From Trichopria drosophilae (lineage: Eukaryota; Arthropoda; Insecta; Hymenoptera; Diapriidae), in NCBI GenBank assembly GCA_030407085.1, contig CM059585.1:120261001-120325000 (forward strand): a stretch of DNA of 64,000 bases. The letters run 5' to 3'. Positions 45,629 through 57,970 of this stretch are shown piece by piece; position 1 is the stretch's first letter; every line of letters begins with the position of its first letter. Under the pieces are notes generated by a model that had not been told where the DNA came from, did not search any database, and was given only the letters and a program-made list of their open reading frames with translations. The translations under genes and the position numbers were made by a program.

Positions 45629-46558
45629 CCCTTTGCGGCATAGTGGGATGCTCAGCATCCCACCTATTTTCTCTCAGTTTTTAATTAATTATTCGGCTGT
45701 TTTCATCTAAGCAATCGGGTTTTTGAGTTAATTATGTTAATAAGATGTATATAATCATAAAAAAAGTTACATATTATCAATTATCGTTAATTTTTAATTA
45801 TTATAAATAAATAACCACGGAAAAATATCAATAATTTCAGAAAAAATTCATTTTTGATTGAACAATTATATATATTTGCATGAAACTATAGCATTTTATG
45901 TTTTTTGGGTCGCTGATTTCGAATCTGACGTCAGATTTGTAAAAATCAAAATGGTGGATCCAAGATGGCGGACCGAAATATGAAAAGTTGCTCGATCTAA
46001 ACGAAATTTGTTACTCGGGGGTTTTCGGGATCGCTGATTACGAATCTGAAGTCAGATTTTGAAAATTCAAAATGGCGGATCCAAGATGGCTGACCAAAAT
46101 TTGTTTTAATTTCATCCACATTTAATTGTTGAAATCTGACACTGGATTTGTCATCGGTGATCGAGAAAACGTACCAATTTTCAAGAAAATCCAACACTCG
46201 ATTTTTACGTTCGTTCGCCATCCTAGATCCGCCAATTTGAATTTTGCAAATCTGAAGTCAGATTCGAAATCAGCGACCCCGAAAACCCCCAAGTAACAAA
46301 TTTCGCTGAGATCGAGCCACTTTTTATATTTCGGTCCGCCATTTTGAATTTTCAAAATCTGACTTCAGATTCGAAATCAGCGACCCCGAAAACCCCCGAG
46401 TAACAAATTTCGCTTAGATCGAGCAACTTTTTATATTTCGGTCCGCCATTTTGAATTTTCAAAATCTGACTTCAGATTCGAAATCAGCGACCCCGAAAAC
46501 CCCCGAGTAACAATTTTCAGCTGTTTTCCGTGTAAAGAAAAATGTATGCCGCAAAGGG
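45629..46558 (+). mobile_element. piggyBac-like miniature element
   Basis: Flanked by TTAA on both sides (45625-45628, 46559-46562). Ends are CCCTTTGCGGCATA and TATGCCGCAAAGGG. Just inside the left end is a perfect hairpin, GGGATGCTCAGCATCCC (45645-45661). The interior has two forward and about three reverse copies of a ~120-bp module: TTACTCGGGGGTTTTCGG, then GATTACGAATCTGAAGTCAG, then AAAATGGCGGATCCAAGATG. TTAA target and CCCTTT ends are hallmarks of piggyBac transposons. There is no transposase, so this is a non-autonomous copy. Confidence 0.85.
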
Positions 46559-46562
46559 TTAA

Positions 46563-48235
46563 GAGACATTAACATTACTTTTTCGTTTGTTTTTTTTTTA
46601 GATTATTATTATTAATATACTTATAGAGTAGATAAAATGATTATTACGATTCAGATTGTGAACTCAGTTTTAATTTGGCAATTATAATAGAACAAGTTCG
46701 AATGTTGGACAATTATTTGGTGTACTGTGATTATACAGTATATTATTTGCCAGAACTTATAGTCTATAAGGTACATTTTATCATATTGTACATCATTTTT
46801 GAAGTAATAATTCGAAGACACTTTTAAATAAATAAAACTTATTAATGTAGACAGGTTGAAACGCAAAAGTCAACATTATGTTAGAAGTATTAGTTCTCGC
46901 TGTAAATCGTGAAGATAGCGCAATTCAGGAAATTTAAGTCTACTGCATACAATCAACATACAGATGTGTTTAACTTTTCAATTAATCTATAATCGAGTAT
47001 TAAATTAATTGAAATTAAGTCATAGATATGAACATTTTTGTTCAGGAAGTCACTTTTAAGTTAAATCAAAGTAAATAGAAAACTTTTTGTTTGTTTTTTT
47101 TTTAACTTTTTGTCTTTTACTCATTCTCATTGTCAAATTTAGACAGAATCAATCAAATGAAAAGATTTATTAAATTAATTTATGCCCATATTTGCTGGAT
47201 GTTATATAATATTATATTAATTTATAAAATAAAGATTGTAAATATGAAAAATAAAAAAAAATCATTACATTTTAAAACACTGTAAGCAATTTAATAATAA
47301 AGAATCACTGTTTGAAAATTGATTACGGAATCTTAACTTGTCATCCTCCAAAAATCAGTCGAACAAGAATTTTATGTACATTTTAAATTTTATTGCAGTT
47401 TTAAAATATTTTAAGTTCATTTAACTTGACCATCATTTGTGTTTTTTTAATTTTTTCTTTTATTTTGCAATAATTCTGTCTTGAAAATATTTGTTAAATA
47501 GTTGTATATGTATATTCTCATTTATGTGAATAAGCATAAACTGAATACAGAAGGAAGACACATATAACAGTAGGACAGTACTTTTAAATGTAGTGTGGCA
47601 CTTCCAGTCGATGAATAATATAATAAGAAAAAAAGCGTGAGCAACACGACAAAATAATAGAAATTCTAAAATTATCATAATGATGTTACTTGCCATGTAA
47701 TAGTTTCAATTATTATTTAAAAATATTAAATTACTAAATAAATTTAAAAATAAAAAATTACTTTTTTTATAAAAGATACCAAAACAAAGTATTTGCCAGA
47801 ATCTTTAATTAAATAAAACAATTATCTCCTGTTAAATTGCATAATTTAATTGTATCTGTCCTTGGTTTTTAAATGGCATCAAATGTTTGTTAATTTAATT
47901 GATGCGACTAAAATTAATTTGAACAATACCAACAGTAACCTTTAAATGGAAACTTTTTATAACAGTAAAACACATGTTTATAAAAAATACGTAAATAAGC
48001 TATTCCTGTAGTAAATAAGGCAAAAAAAAAAGAAAACATTGTTCTGCTTACTATTTCCTGATACTTAAATCTGCAGAATATTAATTGAGTTATAAAATTA
48101 AATAGTATCTTTAAATATTCCTATGTCGTAAAATGACCTTATGAAAATTGGTTAAAAGAAAATAACTTTTTAAATAAGAAATTTATTGTTTTGTGTGATC
48201 TATTATAGAATATTTTGAATTATAAAAGCAATAAA
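46563..48235. other. AT-rich gene-free stretch
   Basis: Very low GC. No gene, RNA or ordered repeat recognised. Confidence 0.4.
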
Positions 48236-48440
48236 CAGTAGAACCTCGATACAATGACATATATTCTTAATCAGAATATATTAAGGGTGCTCTGAAGACA
48301 TTCGAGAAATTTGAAGGTGTTAGTGTAAAACAGTGATACTTAGGCACAAAACAATTACAATAAAACTAATTCGGCACATCGTTTATTCTACAACCTCGCT
48401 AGTACGACAATGCTGGACCTCGCTTTTTCGACTGTGGGCG
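48236..48440 (+). mobile_element. pogo-like terminal fragment with repeated ACCTCG units
   Basis: CAGTAGAACCTCGATACAAT (48236-48255) has the typical form of pogo/Tigger-type termini. Related words ACAACCTCGCTAGTACGACA (48390-48410) and GGACCTCGCTTTTTCGAC (48416-48433) follow. No matching right end was found, so this is a fragment or one decayed end. Confidence 0.4.
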
Positions 48441-49391
48441 GAGTCTTACCCCCTCCCCTTCTCCGTGTATCCGCCGTGCAATACGCTCCGAATGCGATCA
48501 AAAGACATGTAGAGTATTCAAAATGGCGCTGTGGTTCCTTTTTATGCTACATTTTTTTGTGTAAAATTTGCATTTAATTGTGTTGTTTACAAGTATTACA
48601 TTCTTACACTAGATATACCTGTAACTTTTTGAATGTCTTTATTTTAGAATTCCTTTAAAGATCTTTCTAAATTGATTATAACAATTTAATCTAAATAATT
48701 ATTTGTAGGCCCGAAATACAAAAATTTTTAGGAACATTTAAGATCTTGTGGCATTTATTGGGCAATATTAAATAGTAATGAAATATTATTATAAAAAAAT
48801 ATTAACTTCCAGACAATCATTATTTTTAGTTGAAAATGTTGAAATCAGCCATATAAAGAATACAATAGATCATTCTAACAATTACGACTGAGGAGCTGCA
48901 GTTTCATTTTAAGTATAAACACGCGTCACTTCCAATTGACACGAGATATACATATATTGAGTGCGACACGATTAAAGTAGCATTGGTCACAGAAAAGAAA
49001 AGAGGCGAATCAATATCGCATCTTATAACCTTTAGTATATAACGAGAAGCATTTGAATCCAGCCTTTATTTGCCCTTTTGAAAAAGTTCCCATCTTATAA
49101 AAATATATAAAATATTCTGGAACATAACAAAAAATTTGTTTACTAAAATGTCAAAATTCACTCGAAATGGCTTAAAGTTTGAAACTTACAACTTACTTGT
49201 TAGCGTTTTTTGAGACGCAGATCGTGGTCCAGAATTTAAGCTGATAAATACCTGCATTTAACTAATTATTTTCGAAAACCATCGAAATTTAAGAAGAACG
49301 CCGCTGAAAATACGTAAAAAGATTTTTCAAAAACCCGAACTTTTGAGGGGGCAGCCGGGGGCCATTTCGAGACGAATGCAATCACTGGTCA

Positions 49392-49401
49392 TAGATGGCG
49401 C
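49392..49401 (+). promoter_or_regulatory. CTCF-like motif
   Basis: TAGATGGCGC, identical to the core of the motif at 25958. Confidence 0.3.
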
Positions 49402-51016
49402 AGCGATATTTTTTAACACGCAAAACTTATTTCACGCGTTTCGGCGATATTCGAAATCTTTATTTGTTCCGAAGTTATTAAATTTAACATTTGAATAGCC
49501 TATAAAATATTGGTGCCAACAACATTTTGTTCACAGAGATTTCTTTGCTTAAAATTTGTCTGATTTCAACCCATTGCATAATTTAATATTAATTTACTTA
49601 ATATCATGTATACTTGAAGTATTAAAAAGGTAATTGTAACTAACATTTAAAACTTCAATTCAAGAATTTTTAATTGTTACCAAATAATGTGGTAACAAGG
49701 AAAATCACGAGTTATGGTGATTAAACAACAATTGAAGGTTCACGATTGATGAGGTTTATATATCTACAATAATTAAATGCTTTTGTTCACGCATGTTCCC
49801 GATTTCTCGATTACATTGACAGCACGAATTACAGTATTGTTCTGTTTACTATTGTACTTTAAACATTCGTTTTTTGCTTTCTTGTAGATAAAAATGGAGT
49901 TACATTTAATTTCGATGGGCACAAACCCAATAATTAATTGATTGTCTCAAAATATATAAGACAACAAAAAATATTGGACAAAATCAGATTAGCTTCTCCA
50001 TTTTCAAGTCTAAATAATTTTGGAGTTTACAAGCTTTTAAAATTAAATAATACATCAAATTATAAAAATACGAACAAATAGTACATCCAATCATTTTTAA
50101 GTATTTAAAATTGATAAATATGATTCGTCCTATTCAATGTTCTAGAATATAAAACATAACTTACGAAGCTTGACGATTTTTTCGAATATTTTTTTATTAT
50201 TATATGTTACGTGTTACACATTTAAAACAAGCACAAATAACTTTTAAACGTATAAAACATTTGATAAGTGTTCTACATATACTGGTGATTAATCACGGAA
50301 TGTAAAGAAGTTAACTGCCTCGGTGAATTTAATTCAATATCGACATACGCATTGCATGATTGTTTAAACTTCAAAAATACAACAGATAGATTAAAGAAAC
50401 GATTAGATGTTTATACTTAACCTCGATAATTCTAAAAATGTAATAAAAAATTCAAATAAAAAATATTCTTTAGTAGCATGTATTGTAGAGGTCACAATTC
50501 AACAGTAATAACCGATTAAAAATATATTTAAATATAAATTACTAATTAAATAAGTTGTTAAATGATTTTTTATTCTTTGCTCCTAAAACATGCGAAATAC
50601 GGTAAAAACCGAAAATTTTGTCAAATTGAACATCACCTTAATATGATCACGGTAAAAATATAAACAATTTTTTATAAACAATAGCCAATGCCTTGGTTTA
50701 AAATAAAAACTGCTCGAATGGCTTCAAAAGTTTGAAATAAAAATTCCTACTCTGATGAACTATATTCAAAAGTTTGTCGGATCACGGTAAAAATATAAAC
50801 AAAAAAAACGACTTTAAGTTGACTCAAACTTCAGGCACATCTTAAAATTATCAAACTGGAAATTAGTTCGGTGGTTGCATACTAATCTGTGACGTAGTTA
50901 GATTTTTCGCCGCCAGGAGTTGCGATATTCTAATCCGTTTCGCGACTCCAATTCCCGTTATAGAAATGTTCATTTATTCATAAGAAACGTTTTAAATTCT
51001 ACTTGGGATTTTTTGT

Positions 51017-51059
51017 CGTCTATAAGATGTCTATAAGATGTATAAGATGTCTATAAGTG
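51017..51059. repeat. Short tandem repeat of GTCTATAAGAT
   Basis: About four units of 9-12 bp. Confidence 0.8.
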
Positions 51060-52322
51060 TGCATCTAGAAAGAGACAAAATGTTTTTATTGCTTTTGTTA
51101 TTCGAATAATGAACTAAGGCAGAACAAAGTAGGACTAATCACATCTGAAAAACTTCAGAAACATCGATATTAAAATATATACATATTGTAAATATAAAAA
51201 AATCGAACAAAGACATAAAGCTAAAATTGTAAAATCAAACAAAAATATGTCTATTTCATATAATTGTTTATAAAAACTGAAAATTACTAAATTTTTACGG
51301 AATTTTTTGCAACTGATATAATCGTTCGGTAAATTAGTAAACATTTTTTGGAACGATATACAGTATAAACTTCAGATGAATTTGTTTCATATAATTCTGA
51401 TAAAAAATCTTTTTATTTGTTTTTAAATTAATGAAACCTCTCAGCAATAAAATCGTTTATATATTTATTACTATCGTTTTTAGAGAACTATGTAGATAAT
51501 CACGGATTACATAATACAAATAAAAAGCATAAACTCATAAACGATTTCGAAGAGATGTAAACAATTTTGCATTAAAGTTCAACAATAGAAAATTTTACTT
51601 TTGTTGAAATTGAATGCGACATTTGTAATCCACAATGTATGTTTACGAGATTAAAAGGAATAACTAACAGAAGAAAAAACAAGTGTTTGATCTTCAAGTC
51701 AACTCTAACGAAGACGCAATAGTCAATATTTATTCTTTGTAAACAGCGCCTTTGCTTTTTGGGTTTGCAGATTTAATACCGTATATACAAGACATACACT
51801 GCATGCATTCCTCGATTATCTCGACAACGTTTCTTAATTAATGAAACAGTTGATTCATTCCGCAGAATTCAATAAATTGACTAAACTTGGAAATGTAGGC
51901 GTAATATTAAGTCACTTTAAGACCATTTAAAATATAAAATCACGTGAATATGAAATCATTTTTATTTTGGAAACCAAATTTTTCACTGAATTTTGTTATT
52001 TTAAATAATTGTAAAAAATGATTTTAAACTAAATTTGAATTATTAATAATTTGTTATAAAAGTATAGTAACGTGATTATGGAATTTTATAAAATTCTTTG
52101 ATTATTACCAAATCTTGTTAAATACAACAAAATCCTTTTCTGATTGAATTTTACGAGTCAACAAGACGTTAAAATTAATTACATTTATATTATTATAAAA
52201 AATGAAAAGTCGTAATATCTTATTATGCATGTTCAGACCATGAAAAGAAGATTGTAAGACTAAGCGTCGTTACCACAAAACTGCACATGCGGAAACGATG
52301 GTCTTGTTTATTGCTTGTTTAT

Positions 52323-52333
52323 GCCACCTAGCG
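52323..52333 (-). promoter_or_regulatory. CTCF-like motif
   Basis: GCCACCTAGCG, read on minus as CGCTAGGTGGC. Confidence 0.3.
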
Positions 52334-52692
52334 TCTGCTAATAGAACATGTGCAATAGATTAAATCTCTATCGTGAATTAGTTTAAGGATTAAATAGTCA
52401 TCTAATAATTAAATACGTGTATACCACATATCTAATATGGAAATAATACATTCCAAATTGGTTTCAATGTCCGCGATCACGTGACGTGTAGTTTCATAAC
52501 AGATACTGTTTAACAAATTTATTTTCATCAATTTTGTTCACATTTCTTTTGCAGCATATATGCACCGTTAGAAATATGCAACAGTATTAAACAAATGATG
52601 AAAATTGTAACAGAAATCTGAATAGGAACCAAAGAGACAAGGTGAAGTTAGTGTAGTTAGTCTCCGCCAGGCGCATTCGCGATGCTAGAATC

Positions 52693-52704
52693 CCTAGGTG
52701 GCGG
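52693..52704 (+). promoter_or_regulatory. CTCF-like motif
   Basis: CCTAGGTGGCGG, opposite in orientation to the motif 370 bp to the left. Confidence 0.3.
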
Positions 52705-54150
52705 TCGTGTTTCCTGTTGTTGAAGTTGGATTCCGATTCGATCATAAGGGATTTCACGATAAGCACCAAAATCTCATAAAACGTGTCATATTCGAATGAT
52801 CTTGAATCATTAGGACATTGATACTTATGAGAACAATGACAATATTTGTTTTTCAATAAATTTAATCTGTTTTTTATGATTTATTTAAGTAATAACAGTA
52901 AAACGATCTAAACCGATAAAAAGCTGCATCTCCCAATAGTATCGTTAAACGCGATACTTTGCGCGATACTTTATGTTTCATGAATAGAAAAGTATTGCTA
53001 GTATAGCGAAAGTATCTTATAAGTATTACAAATGTCAAATTAAAAAATTTAATCGATTAATAAAGTTAAGTAATTTAAATTTTAAACAATTGTATTTTAA
53101 AATTCTATATAATCAGTTGACATTGCATATTACGTAAAACATTACGAGCATTTGAAATAATAGTCTAGTAACAGGACCAGATTACCCATTAGGCACATAG
53201 GGCCCCACCTAAAAATAAATAAAAAAAAATTACGCAAAAAGATTAAGTGTTTAGAATGATTCCAATAAATAAGGTTCAATATAAGAGAAACTGAGCAACT
53301 CAACCCAATAACCATTTACAGAGACAATCATATCCAAAAGATTTCTGTACGCATCGACATTAACATTTCGATACCAACACAGATCTTCTGGTGATAAAGT
53401 AGTCATCGACTGTATTATTATTACAAATCTATTAACATTTTAAAATATCAAATAAATATAATATTAAAGAAAATATACCCTATAGAAGATCGGAAATGCA
53501 AACATATCTATAAACATAGATGTCAAGAAAATGACGATAATATGGAACAGTCTTTAATATTTATTGTAATTCTTCATTATATAGTAGAATTATTAATTCG
53601 ATCGTGTTACTTTCTGCAGGGTTTTATTGAAAAAACATGCATCCATCGAGATTATTCAAAGGAATATTATAATAAATTTCTTCAACCTCTATTTGTGTGT
53701 TTTTGATAAAACTTTAATTTAAGAAACTTTGATTTAAGAAGGTAGTCTCATAAAATAATTTTCTGAAAAAGTCTTTCATTTATGTACCAAACGTTAGTGA
53801 CGTTGATATCAATGATGGTTAAAATTTCCGAAAGACTGACCAGAGGATAATCGAGATAATCATCTTCAAAGTTTCACTCTTTAACAAGTATACCAAGTCT
53901 TTGGTAAAAGGAAAGAATTATTTTTTACAGAGAAAAATGTAGAAAACTATTAAAAAAATCTTAAAATGAATGTGATTAATTTATAAATCGTATCAGAAAC
54001 AAAACTAATGGAAACTCAACAATACAAATTAATAAACGGAGAGTACACAGTTGTATATATGTTACGATTGTTGTTGGTAAGGGAGTTAGGAACGGAAATG
54101 GAGGCCTTTTAATTCACCTAGAAGTCTTAATCCAGTCCTGTCTAGCAATG

Positions 54151-54285
54151 TACAGACCCGGGTACGGACCCTAGCGAGGACAATTTTTTTTAAATTTATT
54201 TGCGATTGTATATAATTTATAAATATAAATCAATTTGTTAAATATACAATCAGTACTGAAGAAGCCTGAAAAGTGGTCGAAAGAT
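54151..54285 (+). repeat. Possible SINE/retroelement end with hammerhead-like core
   Basis: ACCCGGGTACGGACCCTAGC (54157-54176) resembles a worn tRNA T-arm. Seventy-five bases on, CTGAAGA (54255-54261), GCCTGAAAAGTGGTC and GAAA (54270s) are in hammerhead core order. The stem II candidate (GCC with GGT) is weak and no cleavage site is obvious. It may be a degraded short retroelement. Confidence 0.3.
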
Positions 54286-55228
54286 AAATTTAATTGCTTT
54301 TTTATCAAAAAAATTCTGACCACCATAGACAAAGAACAAAACATTACATTAAAAAAAGTAACCTACACGTTTAGGAAATATCATTCCTAACTATTGTATT
54401 GTAACGCATGATATCATGTCATGAAATTATTTTAATTGGAGAACAATAGTAGATTGCAACCGAGTATAAGTCGTTAAAGTGCGTTTACGCATACAATTGT
54501 CCATAAATCATTTGTCTGCGATTGGGAGATGTGTGCCATCTTATCACCTGTCAAATGCTCTTGAGGGTCAAGTCTGTTGAGGTTCTAACATATATATGGA
54601 CCAAGAAAAGTCATAGAGCCGCAGTCTGCAAAACGCGTACCTCACGGCCAATTGTTTTATTTACCGCAAAAGTGCATCAAATTTGAGTAACGGACTGATT
54701 TAAGACAATGCATCAATTGTTTGGATTTGGATACTGCAAAATACGAGGTCTTAGTATTTGACGGCGTCGTCGAGACATTTAGCAATCGAAACAACGAACG
54801 TCGCGACGCGTCGACGGTATTTTGGGCATCGCAAAAACCCTCGAGAGACACTGGTAGGCGCAGTTTATATTTAGCAATATGCAAGCATGTACTTTGATTA
54901 ACCCTGCATTCTGATTGATATGATTAAATTTTGTTTCATTGTCTCCCTGAACATTGTTTACAATTGTTGCGCGACGCCGATCTGCAAATCTACACTGAAG
55001 AAAATGTTAGGGTGCTTCTTCCTAAATTCGAGTACATGAGTATTAGTACATGAGGACAGGCTTTTAAAATATTATATTTTAATAAATATGGATCGTAAAA
55101 GTTGTCCACGTGTAACACTATAATGTACTTGCTAGAATTTAACATTACAAACGAAAGGAGAGAAAACAAATATTGGATGACATTTTATTTTGCATATTTT
55201 TTTTAATCCGTTAAAGAAAAAAAGGCTG
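54286..55228. other. Mixed DNA with CpG-rich patch
   Basis: 54755-54860 is CpG-rich (GACGGCGTCGTCGAGAC, GTCGCGACGCGTCGACGG). A 75-codon minus frame covers it, without a recognisable domain. It may be a small regulatory island. The rest is AT-rich. Confidence 0.3.
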
Positions 55229-55232
55229 TTAA

Positions 55233-55831
55233 CCCTTTCAGTCACAGGCGGACACCAGTGTCCCACCAAGATGCTATCGATTTTCTAAGGTTTATGAACA
55301 GATAATTATAGATTTCGATACGTTTTTTTTGTTCCTAGCTTTCCTAAGACTCCAATAAGTGTTAAAAAAAATAATATTACAAAATTATTTAAAATAATTA
55401 TTGTTAATAACAAATTAGTACCAAAAAAAGGCATAATCTTCAAAAGAAACTCATGCCAGGAAGAACTAATCGCTATTATTATTAGAAATTTGGTATGCCG
55501 GGGATTTTGATGATGCTGATTACGAATCCGGTGTCAGATTTTTAAAATTCAAAATGGCGGATCCAATATGGCCGACAAAAATGTTGAAAAATTATGATTT
55601 TATCTAATATTTGGTATATAGGGGTTTTGGAGGTTGCTGATTACTAATACGGTATCAGATTTTGAAAATTTGACAAAATCATTATTTTTCAAAATTTTTG
55701 TCGGCTATACTGGATCCGCCATTTTGAATTTTGAAAATCTGACACCGGATTCTTAATCAGCGTCCTCAAAAACTCAAGTTTACCAAATTTCAAAAAAATG
55801 CCATGGCTAGAAAAATTCGTGACTGAAAGGG
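55233..55831 (+). mobile_element. piggyBac-like miniature element
   Basis: TTAA duplications at 55229-55232 and 55832-55835. Ends are CCCTTTCAGTCAC and GTGACTGAAAGGG. A hairpin GGACACCAGTGTCC lies just inside the left end (55250-55263). The core has two forward modules (GGGGATTTTGATGATGCTGA, AAAATGGCGGATCCAATATG) and one reverse module (GGATCCGCCATTTTGAATTT). No transposase. Same family as 62407-63189, with a variant terminus relative to 45629-46558. Confidence 0.85.
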
Positions 55832-55835
55832 TTAA

Positions 55836-57897
55836 GAGGTAATAAAACACTAATTGATATATAAAATAATATACACACTGGCATATACTCATAACGGAAC
55901 TCATTTCTATAACGGGTGCAGGAAGCAGCAGCGGTAGCACAGGGGTAGTCGGGATTGCGTCTAGCGGCGGAGAGAATAACTACATTACATACACGATTTG
56001 TTAACTCTATTTGTGTTTGTCCACGTTTATTTCATTTGTATATTATAAGCATTTGTCGAATTTCAATGCGATTTCTTAAGTAACATATCTAACCTCAAAC
56101 TGCGAGTTGCTAGTACAGATTTTGCAGGTGAAAGAAAATGAAATCGTGTTCGTTATATTCGAAATATTGTGAAGTAATGACGATTAATGTGTGTCCATCG
56201 AAGAAGACAAATGCTGAGTTCAAAAAAGAACTGAAGCGTCCAAAATAAAAAGTCTTAATGCATCTAATTAAATACCAATATAAACTATTGTTTCATTAAT
56301 GGATTAACCCATAATCACAGATATACACGTTTCTTGTTGATTTTTTATAAATGTTTTGGTATTAAAAATATAACGGAAATTATTTCAGGGTTCAACCCAA
56401 AAGTGCGTAAAATTATCCGAGATTATAAGATGATTTTTGTTTTCCTTTTAAAATCATCCTAACCTCTAAAAAGCTCTGATAAAAAAAAAGACCCACATTA
56501 TTTAATAAAATGTTAGTCATTTAGAAAATATCGTACTTATTTTGAATCTTGAAAAATCGAATTATCTGGTGGCTTAAAAATAAATGTCGCCAGTTAAGAA
56601 ACAATACTAAAAATTTGAGAATTACTAATTCGTTAAAGAATATTAATACGCAGATAACGACAGACGGTAATTTCATTTTTATTTTCGAAAATGTCCAGAT
56701 CTCACAAATATTTTTTAACGTTTTGTCCGATTGATGTACAGTTATTCGAACGATGAATTTTCCGTAATCAGTTTTAAAAATGTTCTTCCATCATGAAAAA
56801 ATGACACAAATACAAGAAATCAGAAAATATTTTTGGACATCTCTACATTTTTCGAGTAAAAACGACATATTATCACAAGAAAAGTAATTTTCAAACAATT
56901 TTCACGTCAAATAAAAAATACACTGTTTTTTTACTTGGGATGTCTCTTGTAAAATTCCTCTCATATACGCAATAGTTTTTTTTAATTGGAAGATAAACTG
57001 GCATCAACTTTTGCAGAACATAAAATTAGAAAATACATCGATCATATAATAAATATAATAAGATTACGTGTCTATAAAAACACTCGAAGTAGAAGTGCCA
57101 GATTAAAATAATTTCTTCAATATTAAAAAGTAAATTTAGTACGGATCCAAGTTCAATTACTTCCATTTTTTTTATTGTATAATTATATGTCAAGATTTTT
57201 ACCGTCGCCGACAGGAAAACAGCATCCTTGACATAATCAGTGGTTTGCTACATCCGACCACAATATTTCCGTCAATAGATTGCTATCTTACATGAATTTT
57301 TTGTTACAAAAAAAAAAGGAAAATTTTTCATACGATACGCAAATTTGTAATTTGTTTAACTTAGCGGGCGAATGATTCATTAGTTTCGAGTGATCTGAAA
57401 AAATGAAGACTTTTATATTTTAGTTAGTCATATCTTTTACGTTTAACTCAATGATATTTATCATCTATAGAAATACGCCTACTAGCCTACGTCTGCAATT
57501 TTAAAAATAATTTTTAATATATATATATATATATAATGAACATTTAATTGATGTAAATTAAACTTCGCTAACGCCGATATAGTTACGCTTGTCACTGCTA
57601 GGCGCTGGCAGCTATACTTTTTGTGTCTGCTGCTCCCGCTATAGAAATGGGATTTCAGTTGGTCATAAAGCATTCGGTCTCTGAATAATATCACCGTATA
57701 AAGTAATCAAACAAAATGGATATAGGTGTAATATGGAATACAAATCCTCAGAATAAAAACGAAATGTTAAAAAAATATATCGACGTTTTTTAAATGTTCA
57801 TTAAATATATAAAACATTTTTATGAAATTTAAGAAACATATTTATTAGATTTCATATATCTTTATTAAATTTACTTTTAAAAAATACGGTAGAAGTT
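55836..57897. other. AT-rich gene-free stretch
   Basis: A (TA)n microsatellite lies at 57517-57535. A short GC-richer patch at 55915-55975 follows the element. No gene recognised. Confidence 0.4.
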
Positions 57898-57970
57898 GAC
57901 ACGCCGGGATTTGAACCCTCAAGAGAAATGAAATGATGATCATGAAATTCTGAATTTGATATAACGTTAT
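57898..57970 (-). repeat. tRNA-like B-box module
   Basis: On minus, GGTTCAAATCC (57907-57917) is a good pol III B box followed by CGGCGTGTCAA as an acceptor-like 3' half. The D-arm side is not recognisable. It is flanked on its 3' side by about 100 bp of AT-rich DNA, as are the other modules. Confidence 0.45.

Larger units (their letters stand above)
48441..54150. other. Long AT-rich gene-free stretch
   Basis: A slightly GC-richer lead (48440-48540) is followed by nearly 6 kb of low-GC DNA. The patch at 52640-52740 has more even composition but no splice-bounded frame. Three CTCF-like motifs and one tandem repeat within it are listed separately. Confidence 0.35.

Noticed and set aside
54255..54275. 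Working hammerhead ribozyme
   Set aside because: CTGAAGA and GAAA are in order, but the stem II candidate pairs weakly and no cleavage site is visible.
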